Shown here: positions 1-13,492 of the stretch, piece by piece
Numbering within the stretch: position 1 is the first letter of the stretch
Layout of the letters: each line of letters begins with the position of its first letter
NCBI GenBank assembly: GCA_017590115.1
Contig: JAGGNK010010892.1
Span: 3,586,813-3,650,812, forward strand
Reading direction: 5' to 3'
DNA length: 64,000 nucleotides
From: Montifringilla adamsi
Lineage: Eukaryota; Chordata; Aves; Passeriformes; Passeridae
The notes under the pieces: model-generated
The model's database searches: none
Told to the model about the DNA's origin: nothing
Seen by the model: only the letters and a program-made list of their open reading frames with translations
Program-made: the position numbers and the translations under genes

Positions 1-1474
1 GTGGAAGACAGTCAGTGTATAGGATCAATCAGGATCAAGAATCATAAATTTTATTTCTTTCCCCAATGCTCTCACAGTTTCATCTGTGTGAGAGGTAATT
101 AATCCACACCAACCAGTGCTGGTGAAGCACCTTGTCCAAAAGCAAACATGATATAATCCAGTGATCAGATGCTGGGGGAAAATGGCTGATGGAAGGAGAA
201 GGAGCTGTCTACCATTATTTTCTTATTTCCACTGGAAAATGGAGGCCGAATAACATCCAGTAAAGTATAAAAATACACTCTTGTATTTCCAAATGCCAGC
301 AAAAAATAATCTTCTAAGTGTAGCTAAAAAAAAAGTCTCTTTAGTTTTCAAAGTCAACCTAAGTAGTCGTATGAAAAGATTTTGTGTAATAATGGGTGGC
401 AATATGAGGCAATGAGACTTGATAGTGTCAGAGAGAGTTTCCAATTGCATGAATTGACATGCAAATGTAAAAAAAAAAAAAACCAAAAAACAAAAAAACC
501 TCAAACAAACTGAGAAAACAGCTTGAAGTAGGTTCCAATTCATAGCAGGTGCATCAGGCACAGCTCAGACACTGAGTGAACTAAGTTCTGATGAACTTTT
601 TTCTGGCTTCTTGTTCCACATTAGAACTCTCCATTTTTTATGTTTGCAGTGATTTGTGATGCTGCAGGGGAAAGCCAGAGGCTTCCATCCCCATATATAA
701 CAGACAGGAAACCATGGGACCCACGATGTTAATTTTAAATGAGAACCAAAATTTATATATTTGGCTCAGAAGATGACCTTTGTCATTACACTGACACAGA
801 AGAGACTTATGTTAAATAACCATGCTGAGCATCAACTAGTTGGAAATTAAAACAAAACAGAAAGAGTGGTTCTTTCTCATAGTGGGACTATGGTGGGATG
901 TCAGAGTTTGATTTTCACACTTTGTACCCATGACTGTGCTGTCTGGGCATGATAAAGATGATCCCAGGAATGTGTATTTAATAGGAAGCCAACTGGGCAC
1001 ATTAGAGTTAATTAAGGAGTTAAAAATCTGAGAACAGTTCTAAGTTATAGATTACCCACAGAGCACAAATTTCTTTATACACTTCCATAGCAACTCCCAC
1101 ACAAGTTAATGTCATTATACAGGGAGCAGCATAAGGAGATTTCTGTACCAACTCAGAGCAGTTTAACTTCAATTTTTGTCAAAGGTATTACTGCAACAGG
1201 ACTTGTAGTTGGCTGGGATAAATTCATCAGAGTCAGTTTGAATAAGCCATGCCTTCAGAGGCTGCCTCATCAGAGGAATGTGTCCAAGCTCCAGAGAGCA
1301 AAGCAACAACCCTGGCACCATGCAGTGTCTCCCATCCTACTGAATTCCTTCAAACCATTGATGTTAGGGGCTACAGATCAATAAATAACTCAATAACACT
1401 GGGAGCACCCTAGTGCTGACCCCACAAACAAAGGGGACCCTGTGTCAGATGTGGTACAAGAAATGTTGCTGTAG
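1..1474. other. Intronic sequence, nothing recognised
   Basis: AT-rich intron with a broken A-rich run around 469-505. I see no repeat family, exon or RNA gene. Short open frames here have no protein-like composition. Confidence 0.5.
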
Positions 1475-1590
1475 AATCTTAGAATCACTGAATCATTAAG
1501 GTTGGAAAAGCCCTCTAAGATCATCGAGCCCAAGTGTTGACCCAGCACAGCCAAGCCCACCACTAAAACACGCCCCAGGTGCCACATCTA
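1475..1590 (-). mobile_element. CR1 LINE 3'-end fragment
   Basis: Read on the minus strand, this ends with the CR1 pattern of a rule-like 'gatgatctta gagggctttt ccaacctt' block followed by a 'gattcagtgattcta' 3' end. On the plus strand it appears as aatcactgaatcattaagg, then the cattaaccc-like block and the gtgccacatct end. It is a 5'-truncated copy of a non-LTR retrotransposon, with no coding part left. Confidence 0.85.
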
Positions 1591-4500
1591 AGCTCAGGTT
1601 CATGCAGAATTCCAAGATTTAGATGGCCTGACATCCTAGCATTTAGTCTCAGAATGTGTGAAATCCTGTTTTACAAGCCCATGCATAAATATATCAATAA
1701 ACATTATTGTTTAATCCATTTATATCTAAAGCAAAGTGGCATGAAAATATAGCACTGGAACTGCAACAGACTTTGAGGATAATTTGGTGAAACTCCAAAG
1801 CCATGAAGAGTTTCCCCACTGTCAAAGCAAGCACACACCTGTATCAGTGTAATTTTACCCAATTGGAAGGAGGAATTATGCATTTGACTACATGATATTA
1901 GAAGGCTAATTAATTACTTTATTATACTATATTATTCTATACTATATCACACTATATTACACTACATTTAAACTGAAACTGAACAAGCACTCAATTCAAC
2001 AAAATCTCATGACTGCCTGCTGACCCACATTCCATGATTCTATGTCTGATGATAGAAACCTGTGGATGTACAGTGAGATACAGCAGGGAGATAAGAGATA
2101 TCAAGAACAGTTTGGTATTGTTTTGTATTGAGTCACTTTCTGATCTGGCAATTAATCCAGCTGCATTTAAACAATAATAAGGAAAAAAAGACTGCTGCAT
2201 TTAAAGAGTTATTCATGGACTGAAAAAACAGCTTGGATTTCAATGAGACTAAGAAATGTCTGCTGGGAGTATTAACCAGACTGCTGTAATCCTGACACTG
2301 CTGTACATTCAGATTACACTGAGAGCCCTGGCTGGGTTAGCAGCTACACTTTTTATAGGCTTGACAATGTGTCAGAAGAGCTGTTTTATTTTTATTTTCT
2401 CCCACATAATGCCTCTATTAAAATCCTTTAATGGTCTTTTCTTAGTGTCAGGCTGATCAGATAAAAATGGTCTTAAAGGAGTGCTGACCCTGCCCCTCCC
2501 ACTGTGCTCTGCTTGTACTTCCCTTGAGCATAAAATTGTTTTGCTTTATTTCGTTTGAGCTAAAATGTAAGCACATTCTGGAAAAGGGCAATTACTGGGC
2601 TAAATGCAAGGCATTGATTTTGTTCAGAGCAAACTCTTATCTGTCCTCCACTACCCCAACAAGTGTCTCTAGCATTTGGAAATGCACATTTGTTCAAATA
2701 TGTACATTCCCATAAGAGCTAACCATCCATGGCATAAATGGCACCACACTGCTGACTTCAACACCCTGGCAGAAGGAGGACATGAGCATGAAATTAGAAT
2801 TAAACAGCTGGTCATAAATTCTATCTAGACCCTTCATAAACATGTGTTGCTGGAGAGCATTGCAGCCATAGTTCAGCTGCAGGAATTTCAATATCTCTTG
2901 GTCTGGTTAAGGGGATAACTGGGGAAAGGAACCAGTTGGCATCTCTGTCCTCTTTTCCCCCAGCTCAGTTTCCAACCACATTCCTGAGGACTCACCATTT
3001 GCCTAACCTTATCATTGTCATGGCTGTGGCATATTCTATGTTGCTCTAAGTAATTTTCCAGCCTTAGAAATTGGAGATTTTGGGATTGTTGTTACTGGGT
3101 TTTCATTATTATTGTTGTTTCTCCTGTGATTATTATTATTGTTTTCTGCCAATATGAAATGGTGTCGAGAGCAAATCCCTCCAGATGGCCAGGGAATCAG
3201 ATCGTCCCCATCATATCAGAGATTCTTTGTGAGTATCCACAGCTGGTGGCAAAAGGAGTGGCTGCTACTCCTGAATCATGAAAAAAATGGACAATCCTCA
3301 CAGAATGGTTCTGAGTGTCTTCACTCTTACCAGACCCATTTCACTTTGCAGCTGTGACACTCTTGAGTTTTAAATTTCACAGGAGATTTTCTGAAGTTGA
3401 GGAAGGAAGCGAAAGTGGTTGTATCTGTAAATCTTGAGTGGAACTGAATGGATGCCACTTGGAGATCCAGGATATTTCTAATCTTCTCAGGATAAGTTAT
3501 AACCACCTAGGGAGCAAATGCTAACACATCTCCGGTAGGAATATTGTTATTTTAATAGCCAAGCAGTAATTATTTTTTTCTCTGCCCTTCTTTCTTGGCC
3601 TTTACTCTGAACAGGAAGAAATCATTAACAGCTGGAAAACAACCAACCATGCAACTGACTTTTTCAGCACTTGTTGTAGGTAGGAATATTAGAGGAAAAT
3701 GAGGTTAGGAACAAGGTATGCTCTTTATATAAATTCAGTGGCATAGTAAATGAAAAAAAAAAAAAAAAGTGTGTCTCGCCATAAATGCTGTGACAACTTG
3801 CAGACCTGTGGTGCCAAGCTGCGGCAGTAGTTATTGGAATGTTTCAGTAACCTATTAACATACCTTTTCTTAGAAACTCTTAGCTTTCTTTAACACACTT
3901 CCAGCAAATGGATTTCCAATAAGCATCTAGCTCCTTTCTCTTCTTTCCATTTCCAAATAAACTCTTTCAGGGCACAGTGGTGTGTTTGTGTGGAAATGGC
4001 TTTGCTGAGAAATTGAAAGGTAGGATCTGGATCAGTTCCCTGCATGAGCTCTGCAATATCCCTGAAAAGTGTCATGATCTGTATTTGGTGCCCAGAGCAT
4101 TGCTTAAGCTACTGAGGAGAAAACTAATCTCTTGCGCTTTCATTGACAGCACTGTCTCATAGAGTGATCCTAATGGGGTGGAAATGAGCTCAGCTGCCTA
4201 ATTCTGTTAAAAACATAGGCTTTTTCTCACACATGAATGCCCATCTACTTCCTTCTAGCCTTGCTGAAGCCATGGCAGCAAAGAATCAAGTCATAGTTGC
4301 CGAAAACAGAACACACTGCTTTTTTTTCCACTTCAGCTCTTTTTTTATTTATTTATTTATACACAGTAAGAAACAGCCAGTGGAAGAAACTCTATTCATG
4401 CATAAAAAAACCCCATTCTAAAGTAAAAAAATATCTTGATGTGGACAAATGAGCTTTTCCCTAACTTTTAGGGCATGACTAACTTCCTCATTAGCAGCAT

Positions 4501-4717
4501 AATTTTAAGTAGCACTGTAAACCTTGATTTTATCATCTCTGTTTCATGAGCCACAGGTGAGGGCAGTGCAGCCACAGAACCAGAGATGCCTCCTGCCAAT
4601 CCAGCTCCATCCAGCTGTGATCCTTGCAGATAATCCAAGCCTTTCCATGGGCTGCTGTGGTCATGTGTTGGAGTTGTTGGCAGCAGTAACACAGCGCTCT
4701 GTGCCTGTGGTGATCTA
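1591..4717. other. Intronic sequence with simple repeats only
   Basis: AT-rich intron. It holds a degenerate TAT/CTATAT-type simple repeat at about 1917-1970, an A-tract at 3754-3768 and a short ATTT run at about 4340-4360. No exon or recognisable transposon is visible. Confidence 0.5.
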
Positions 4718-4766
4718 AATTTCCAGATCCAAATCCAAATTTCCAGATTCCAGATCCAAATTTCCC
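4718..4766. repeat. Short tandem repeat, unit about 20-21 bp
   Basis: The block aaatttccagatccaaatcc is followed by a near copy with a small duplication (tccagattccagatcc) and then a partial third copy. On the minus strand it reads as a Trp/Ile/Trp-rich open frame, which is a by-product of the repeat and not a gene. Confidence 0.7.
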
Positions 4767-4892
4767 AGCTGGTGGACAACCACTTCCCTGCTCCTGCCTA
4801 TGGGATATGGTGGAAGCAGACAGGGCTGTAAATAAACCACTGCACTCCCATCTGCCTGTAAATGAGGACATCAGCAATCATAGGGCTCTCTA

Positions 4893-4980
4893 ATGTGATT
4901 TAGTGAGCATGGTGGTGTTCGATCAAAGGTTGGGCTTCAGGATCTTAGAAGGCTTTCCTAACCTCAAAGATTTTATGACT
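4893..4980 (+). mobile_element. CR1 LINE 3'-end fragment
   Basis: Starts in gtgatttagtgagcatggtg and runs through ttgggcttcaggatcttaga to the CR1 terminus ttttccaacctcaatgattctatga-like end. It is forward, short and fairly diverged, and lies about 100 bp before a second forward CR1 end. Confidence 0.85.
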
Positions 4981-5079
4981 GTTTTCTGCTATATAAACAA
5001 TCCTCTGGGTGTACTTTTAGGTCCATTAGGGTTGACCTTCCTGTCTGTGCTCATTAAAACCAAGACTCAATTTGTTAAA

Positions 5080-5340
5080 GGGCTGAGAGGAGACTGAGAT
5101 CAGACCTCGCTGGGGGCTGCAGCTCCTCCCGAGGGGCAGGATGGGTATCAGGGGAAGGTCCTTCCCCAGAGGGTGCTGGCACTGCTCAGGCTCCCCAGAG
5201 AATGGACGCGGCCCCGAGGCTGCCAGAGCTCCAGGAGCACATGGCGGGATCCTTGGGGTTGTCTTGGGTGGAGCCAGGAGTTGGACTGGATGATCCCTTT
5301 TGGTCCTTTCTACTCAGGATATTCTGTGATCCTATGATTT
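5080..5340 (+). mobile_element. CR1 LINE 3'-end fragment
   Basis: Forward copy. It contains the CR1 3'-UTR landmarks 'ggctgagaggagac', 'gctgccagagctccaggagc', 'gttggactggatgatccc' and a final octamer-type end ctgtgatcctatgatt. It is longer and less decayed than the neighbouring copy at 4893-4980. Confidence 0.9.
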
Positions 5341-5481
5341 TTTTTAGTGCTAAGAAGAATGGATCCATATAGGACTTTGTGGGAAAGCTTAGAAACGGAA
5401 CAGCAACACACTTTGCAGGGATAATGATCTTTATCATATCCTTCATCATTTTCCCTTTGGAAGACTGCAGGGAATGTGCTC

Positions 5482-5625
5482 ATGGCAGCTCCAGTCCATG
5501 CTCTGAGGGAGCTGTGGGTGCTCCTCAGGCAGAAGTGGCTGTGTGAGGAGGACCCGGGCAGTTTGTGGGAGTACACACAACTCATGTCCCTTGTGAGAGA
5601 CTTCCATGACTTCATTAAGTCCTGA
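5482..5625 (+). other. Unidentified 47-codon open frame of protein-like composition
   Basis: An ATG at 5482 opens a 47-codon frame ending in TGA at 5623-5625. The start reads MAAPVHALRELWVLLRQKW and the end reads LMSLVRDFHDFIKS. The frame stays open upstream through LWKTAGNVL, and a weak acceptor (pyrimidine run then TTTGGAAG) lies at about 5440-5462. Leu/Trp spacing and charge pattern look like a helical protein segment, and the block is GC-rich compared with its surroundings. I do not recognise the protein. It is antisense to PTPRT and directly follows a CR1 copy. It could be an exon, a decayed gene copy or chance. Confidence that it is functional is low. Confidence 0.2.
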
Positions 5626-6044
5626 TACTCCTCTTGTAAGGCTGTAGCTGTGTGCTGATGGCTTGCTTTGCTATGCAAATGAGCTGAAAAGGGAGCTGAA
5701 AAGGATGTGTCCAGGCCTCCACAGCAAACAGGGATTAGGGAATAGGAAATTACAGCTTTCTTTCATAAAATAGAGCTGCAGAGCAGGGCAATAACTTGAT
5801 AATCTTTGGTGAATAATCCTGGTTCTTGGGGTTTGTTTGTTTGCTTGTTTGAACCCAGAAGTTCCTCAAAGTTTAAGAAGCAAGTGGTCTCAAGTTGTCC
5901 TGGAGAGTTTTTGTAGATAAAATCCATTCTGCTCTCTGCACTGGGAATGTTCACCAGATCTTCAGCCTTCCTGGTGGAACAGTGTCTTGACCTTTGCAGA
6001 GTCCTTCTTTCTGCAGTGTGGGGCATGAATCAACAATCAAACCC
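5626..6044. other. Intronic sequence, nothing recognised
   Basis: Unique-looking sequence with a tandem gagctgaaaaggga pair near 5682-5705 and a GTTT/GCTT run near 5828-5850. No exon or transposon is recognised. Confidence 0.4.
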
Positions 6045-6300
6045 CATGTTTGAAACTACAAGAGCAGAGATTTAAGTTGGATATTGGGAAGAAATTCTTC
6101 CCTGTGAGGGTGGGCAGGCCCTGGCACAGGGTGCCCAGAGAAGCTGGGGCTGCCCCTGGATCCCTGGCAGTGCCCAAGGCCAGGCTGGACAGGACTTGAA
6201 GCAACCTGGGACAGTGGAAGTTGTCACTGCCATGGCAGAGGTGGAATGGGATGAGCTTTAAGGTTCCTTCCAACCCAAACCATTCTGTTATTCCATGTCC
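6045..6300 (+). mobile_element. CR1 LINE 3'-end fragment
   Basis: Forward copy with the classic order: 'ttggatattgggaagaaatt', 'tgcccagagaagctggggct', 'ccaaggccaggctggacagg', 'atggcagaggtggaatggga', 'ccttccaacccaaaccattc'. The end is near 6300. Well preserved for an intronic fragment. Confidence 0.93.
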
Positions 6301-6845
6301 TGAATTAAATTGGAAAGTGCCAGGCTGCCAAGATGCCAGTTCCGAAGTCAAATACATCAACAGTGAAGAACTTTATGGTGAAGCAGATCAAATGCAGCAC
6401 TCAGCAGCTGAAGCCTGATTCAAGAATGCTATGGATTTTCTTATGCGAGTAATCATTACATGTCCATAAAGATCCCCAGGATTCAGACAGAAAACAGATC
6501 AGAACTACTTCAATAGGTTAATGTGATAAGAGCCTCCCATGGAAGATAACTGCTGCAATTATAAATGTACTTTTGCCTACAAAACATTCTTGCAAAAGGA
6601 GCTAAGAAAATTGATGTCTGTGCTTTGAATAGAAGCACAAATATAAACATATTAGATAAAAAGTCTGTAACTGTCTTTTTTCCACATTTTGTGCCTAATG
6701 CTTCAAAAGAATAAAAAAACACACCAAATAAGTTGTACAGAGTAAAGAGACAGAGATGAAGGCTGCACACTCAGAAGCTGATGCTCTGGAGAACAAATTT
6801 TTTTCTCAGAACAGAGAGCAAGGTAAAAATCCTCATCCTTTTGGT

Positions 6846-6883
<38 letters not shown>

Positions 6884-9800
6884 TTTTTGTGGGATTTTGT
6901 TTTGTTTGTGGTTTTGGGTGTTTTTGGTTTTGTTGGGGGGGGGAGGGGGGAGTGTTTTGATTTTTCTCCTAGAACTTTAAAACACAGTACTGCTAAATAC
7001 TAAAATCTTAAGTCTGCTATCCATCAATATCATCAAGTGAGCTTGACATGTGAAATGAGAACACCTAAATGGCCTCAGATTTCAATTTCTACTTGTATCC
7101 AGTACGAAAAATGTTCCTCTGGTTGAACAGGACAAAAGGGTTGCTGTTGATACAATAAATATTGTAATCATTGCATTAGAGACAGCCACCCTGCTTCATG
7201 CTTGGAAGCTTCCAACTTACACCACAAGTACTGTAACTTCATGTATTTCTCTTTCATCTACAACTACTGTGAAAGGTCAGAGAATTGGCAAAATCCCACT
7301 GCTGAGTGAGAAGCAGTGGGAATACACACTGGTTTTCTGGGGGGATATGCTCCCTTCCCAGGCCCTGAACGATGCCAGAGCTGACTCAGGGACTGGAATA
7401 ACTCCAATTTTACCAAAAGCTCTGGCATCAGCTCATGGATGTTACTAAAATTGTTACATAGCAACAGCAGGAATGAAGTGGCCCCTCTGCGGGAGCCATC
7501 CCCAAGAACTCGTGCCCCAAAAAGCTGCATTCAGGAGCATGAAGTGACAGAACAAGCCTGGCCCATGGATTGGATTTGTCATCAGTGCTCACAGAGATGT
7601 GTCTCCAGCCAGCCAGAAATAGAGGGAAACAACTCTCAGTCACAGCTGACAGTCTGCTTTTACCTCTGTACTTGCTTTTCCTAGTCCAAAACTGTAACAG
7701 TAATCAAATGGGAATAAAAGAAGTTTTCTTTGATGAGCATGTCATGCTGATGAAAGGCAGCAGAAGTTCTCTGTGTAGACAAGAGCCACAAACATTAACA
7801 GACACTGGCATTTGGAGTTTTTCTCTCTGTCAGTCCTCAAAGGGGTGTTCTTATGAATGGAATCCTGCATAGGAAGGGAAGTTGCTGCTTAATTTCTGCC
7901 AGAGCTCCCAGCTCGTCCACCCTCATGGAGCACCCCCTGTTGTAAATCCCTGAATATTTCTGTATTTGCTATTGAATTCTGAGATTAAAGCAAGCCTTTA
8001 TATTAATAAAACAGTAGTCTTATCATTCAGCACTTCCATACTGCTTTTTGTTGCCTTTGAATTTTCAGCAAATGTTTGTTTAGTTTGCTTCTTTAATAGG
8101 AAGGTCTGAACTTCAGATGTTATTTTGTCCAAAGCAGGCAAAGCTTTTCTCAGCCGATAATCACAGATGTTGATGTATTTATATTGACCTATTTAAAACC
8201 TCAAACGATTTTAATAGGATAGGAGGATTTTTAAAAGGCTGTTTTCAGAAGCCTTATTCAAAAAGCATAATGGTCCCATTTGTCAAAAACGCAAGTGTGC
8301 CCTTTAGCAGAGACCTAGGACACAAAGCAGACTTCAGACATATTCCTTCCAAAATAGCTGCTCTCCAATTTTTCAATAGCTGACTGAAAACAAATTTTAC
8401 CCCCAGCTCAGAGGACAACCGTTCTGTTCTAGCCTGCTCAAGAAGAAATTTAAAGTTGAGTCTCTTCAGCTCTTCAGATTTGAATGTGCCCTTCATGTCT
8501 TCAATCTTTATGGATTTTCATATGCAGTGAGGAAGGGCAGGGCAGGGCAGGGAATCCTGAGGAAGGAAATGTCTGTGTGTGAGATTCTGTGCTCCAAAGT
8601 GAGAGCCACTGTCAGCTTTCTGAAGTTTTCACACCATTTACAAATTATTTTAGCCTGTGTTTGACTCCACCTGTGGCACAGGGTGGGTAACCTTGGAGAT
8701 AAATTCTTCATGAGTAGGGAAATACTTGCACGTGTTCTTAAGATTTTCTCAAGTGTGATATTTACATCCTTCTATAATCCTGAGAGGAAACAGGTGGCAG
8801 TTCAATGTATCTGTGGCTGTTCAATTACATGCTCAGGCTCCCGGCACAGGGCTCAGGGCTGGGTGGCTGCTGTGTAATTGCCCTGCTCTGGCAGCCAACT
8901 ACAAAAGCACTGGAATCAAACTTTCCAACTGGTTTGCTTGTGTGTAATCTCCAGCATGGAATTTGTCTTGAATGCTTTCCCTCTGCACCTGAATGTAAAC
9001 CAAAGAGTTCTTTTCTCTCTACTTTCACAGGTTGCTTTACATTCAAGTTATAGGAACTTGTAGGTACATTATGCTACAGACTAAACAACAGAAACAGGTG
9101 CATGTTGGAATACGTAGAGCAACTAAAGCAAGGATTGCATCTAAAGGTCTCACTTTTCTCCCAAGGCAATAGAGAACTCTGTAGCCCAGATGTGCACTCT
9201 GAGGAGAGTACCAGGATTGTACAGCAGAAACACAGTGAAGAACAAAAAAACTCAGAAAGAGGAAGCAACACATCCAAAATTGCTTTTTTAAAGGGCCCTG
9301 CAGAGTCCGTGCAAGCAGTTACACAAGGGAGGTTTGCTGGCACTGACATGGCTGTTTTCCAATGGTCCCTGGACAGTGCCTTGGGTATTTGTCAGTGCAG
9401 TCACTAATGACACTCGGGGTTTCTCATTAGTGTGGCAGCAGTTCTGGAGGCTGAAAGCACATCTGTAAATTAGCAGCTACAGATCTGTGATCGACCTTTA
9501 CTGTGTGATCAATAGCACAGATAGCACCAGAATGGATAAGACTAAAGATGGAAATTCTTGGAAAAAGCACCAGTGAGATCAACCACATCAAGCCCTGAAG
9601 TCTTCAAACCACAGGTTACAATACATATACCTTTAAATACAGCTTTTTCTGAGAATTTTTGTTGGCCACCTCTTAACCAAAGACTTAACTCAAAAATTGC
9701 TCTGACCTGAAGCAGCTCAAGTGGGTGGTACAGATACTCAATGAACAAAGGCAGGGGTCACCGCACACAGCTCAAATTATGTGTCTCATCCTTACACCTC

Positions 9801-12800
9801 CATGCAGGAGGTTCAGAAGCACAATTCCTAAAGGAACACCTTTTGCTGTGACAATCTTATGGGATCCTATCCAACACAAATTCTCATATTGCTATGGGGT
9901 CTTGAACAGCAACAAACAGCAGCAAAGGAGATGGAAAAATAATATCATTCAACTTCTCCCAAGCATTATGTTTACATGAGCCAAGAAGTTGAGCTCAGAA
10001 ATGCCTCAGGCCCACAGGTCATTAGGATAATCCCCCCTGCCTTTGGATAGCACACTGCAGGAAATGATCTGGCACTGCAATTTCCATGCTAGGCAAGAAC
10101 ACCCCAGGCAAAGAGGAGACTCATTCTAATACATTTCCCAGGACTGAGCTTTAATAGAATTAGTTCACTTTTTCCCTTTTATAATTCCCATTCAGCTATT
10201 CATAGTTATATTTGCTATATCAGCCTGCATTCTTCCCCCTAAGTGTTTACAAGTGCCTGTATTACTATCCTTATTTTGTGCTCTCTGCCCAGATGCTGCC
10301 CTGTAGAAGCACAATATGTATGTCTCATTATCTCTTTATGCCCACAACATCTCCTTTTATTTCTCTGAGCATTTTGAGTGCTATTATTTCAAAGCCTTCC
10401 AGTTTTTCATAATCTCAAAGATAATTACTGATGATGATGATGATTATATTATATTATTATATGCTCTGGAATATTTCTCCCTCTCCCCTTCTCCATATTT
10501 TGATCCAGAGCATTAAATAATCCTCCTAACCTATAAGATGGGTAGGTCCAGAAGTTGTATTTGGGATATTATGTAAGTAAATATGAAAAAAAAAATCTAA
10601 AAGTGGCACAAGAAAAATATTAGCTGGCAAAAAATTGCATTGTTCCTGATTACTGGCATTGTATTTGGAACTGCAGCATTCCTAAATCCTGTAGTACAAC
10701 AAATGCAACACATAAAATCATCTTACTAAGTTAAAAACCAATTTAAGTGAGATTATGTAAATTATGGAAAAAACTCGATTCCTACCAAGCAGGGGTTTTG
10801 TTGTCTTTTGGGAAATTTTTACACATAGGACATGAGTGTGTGAGAAATATTTCTGGATATTCCAAAGGAAGGTAGCAGGTACTCCATTATATTGAGAAAC
10901 AGACATTTGCCCTCCTTTTCAACTCAGTATCACAAAATTCTCTGAAAAAAAGTACTTGAAGATGAATTTTAGTGCACAAGTTTAGGCATCACATCACAGG
11001 AATATGAGTAAGCATAGAAAAATGTCACAAATAAATCATTAGGAAATAAATTTAGAAATCCAACACAGAGGGAGATGAGATGAGTGCCAGGCAGAACATT
11101 TGCAGAGCCACAAGAGAAAGGGGAATGTTTCAGACACTGCAGAAATACAGAGAGCCTGGAATATATTCCTTTTTTCAAATGGGAAGGAAAATCTAATCTC
11201 TCCCTTTCAATCACTTCCCCCCAAGCCCTTCCAAAGTTTGTTTATTCAAATGAAACAGAACTTGGGCCAAAATGTAACCAAAGACATTTAGTGCATCCCA
11301 AATCTCAGTTCTAATTCTGGAACTGCAAACACATCTGCTGAGATATGTCAGTTTTGCATTAAAAAAAAAGAAAAAAAAAGTGGAACAGAGATTTCTGAAT
11401 AAATTTGACTCAACTCAAAAGTTCCTGTGGTGTTGTATATAATATTTTATTTTCACTTCTTAAAATAATATTTAGAATTTTAAAATAAGCACGTATCCTA
11501 TCCTGAGAGCATGAATTGAGAGAGAATTAATAGTTTCCTGTTGATGTTACTTCACTAAACATCAAGGAGCATGAGATCCTTCTTTATTCCATGTTATAGG
11601 GTCTAAATTTCACATCATTGCAAGAGGTTAATAATCTACTTTCTCCTGATATTTGTTTCATAGTCAAAAATCAGTACATGATACATGTCACTCATTGAAG
11701 CAATCAGAAGAATACACTCCAGTCAATACCATTTATTAATGTCAACCAGAAGAGCAATTATACCTCATCCAACCAAAAATAAACAGACAGGCATCACATC
11801 TTTGATGACAGCTAAAACTATCATCTCTACAGTTCTCATCAAGTCCCCACTGACATAAAATTTTACAGGGGTATGTGTGCCAGTTCTAGGAATCCATTAC
11901 CTTGCAGTAATCAGAAAACAAAATTTTAGAGAGATATTCTGGGCATGTGCATGGAAACAGAGGGAAATGAAGAACATAAATCTTGAATGAATCAAAGGGG
12001 AAAGAAAAAAACAAAACACCAAAATGTATAATGGTTTCATTTGTCAAAATATACTCCAATGGCTTAATATTTTTTAGATTCCCTACATGCCTGTAAATCC
12101 AGTGTAAATCCATTACCATCAGAGCTCTGGTGAAAGCTGGATGCCCAAGAAAAGACTCTGGTGTTGGCTGTTTGATGAAGTGAACCCAGAGAATCACAAA
12201 GGCATTAAACATTCAGCACTCTCCTCTGCTCAGTGCCAGCCCAGGATGCTGCACTGCCCAATGCTTCTCTCCAAGTGAGCCCAGTCCTGGTGAGCACCAA
12301 CACGTGGGTGATGCCCCACGGATAAATCACTCACTTGGGGTATATTGAGAGAAGTTTTATAGAGTTAAAGACTGGAATAAGATGCATGTGCACTTACCTG
12401 GACTTTGCTGCTATATATGAGAAGCATATTATTGGGTGGATTATACACATAATTGTTTGGGTTTTGGAAAAAAAACCAAAAAACGGAAGGGAAATATGAG
12501 AAAGGAACAAATGGAACAAGATGAAGTGGAGAAATATTGTATTCAGTACTGTTCCCACGCCCTTAAAAAAAGCACTGTCCCTTTAGATTGTCATCCTGAA
12601 TTAGTACACTAAAGCCTCAAATGATCCTCTGACAGCACTTGATATAGCCACTGTTGAAGAATCCTAAAGCTTTCAGCCCCACTGTGTGGAATTCCCAGTA
12701 ACACCATCCATTTTCCTCCCTTTTATGTACAAGTCTGGTTCCCAGTGACAACAAAACACTCCAGGTAGCAAATTTCTAGGTATTAATGAATTTCTCAGGT

Positions 12801-13279
12801 GGTTTAAGCCAGTTAATCCTTGGCCTCATGCCTTATAGCACCACCCAAGTCAGGTTATAAGCACCTAGAAATGCATTCTGATGTGTCTTTATTGCCTAAT
12901 TATCAAGGTGAGATGCTCATATTAAACTGGGCATTTAATTACAGTTACACACATCTCTGAGCATTACCACCAAAAGATTTCCCTAGGTAAAGAATATAAT
13001 TTATCTTTTTTCCCCATTGATGTTACTTAGTTCTTGCATGACAATAAATTATATTTCAGAGCAGTTTTAAATTTGCCAAATAAGTGTTGCAGCAGAAATT
13101 ATGGACCAAGCTTTGCCTTTCCTGTGTTAATACCAGGCCTAATTGCAGAGCTCTCCTCCATGAGTTTTTCTCTGAAGTCAACTCATACCAAAGCAAGGTG
13201 ATCACAGCCCTGCCCAGTACGGCTAAATCCAAATCTCTTTCATTGTGAGAAGGAAACCCTTTCCTCTAAACACCTGCTG
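6301..13279. other. Long intronic stretch with simple repeats only
   Basis: Seven kilobases with no exon or transposon I can name. Simple repeats are a T36 tract at 6847-6882 followed by a GT/G-rich run to about 6955, a gggca run at 8526-8548, and a GAT/TTAT run near 10427-10460. Several frames of 60-118 codons exist, but none shows protein-like composition together with splice signals. Confidence 0.5.
6847..6882. repeat. T36 homopolymer followed by T/G-rich tract
   Basis: An uninterrupted run of 36 T, then a tgttttgtttgtggttttgg-like T/G tract ending in G-runs near 6937-6952. On the minus strand there is no AATAAA just upstream, so it does not look like a retroposed mRNA tail. Confidence 0.95.
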
Positions 13280-13492
13280 TGTGTTGGGTTATCAGGAAAA
13301 AGTTTTTCCAGAAAGAGTGATGAATTTCTGGCATGGCTGCCCGGGGAGGTGGTGCAGTCCCCATCCCTGGGTGTGTTTAACAAAGCCTGGATGTGGCACT
13401 GGGTGCCAGTGTTTAGTTGAGGTGCTGGGGCTGGGTTGGACTCGATGATCTTGGAGGTCTCTTCCAACCTGGTCATTCTGTGAATTCTGTCC
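13280..13492 (+). mobile_element. CR1 LINE 3'-end fragment
   Basis: Forward copy of the subfamily with 'ggttatcaggaaaaagtttt', 'gaaagagtgatgaatttctg', 'tgcccggggaggtggtgcag', 'gatgtggcactgggtgccag', 'ttggactcgatgatcttgga' and a cattctgtgaattctgt end. Confidence 0.92.
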
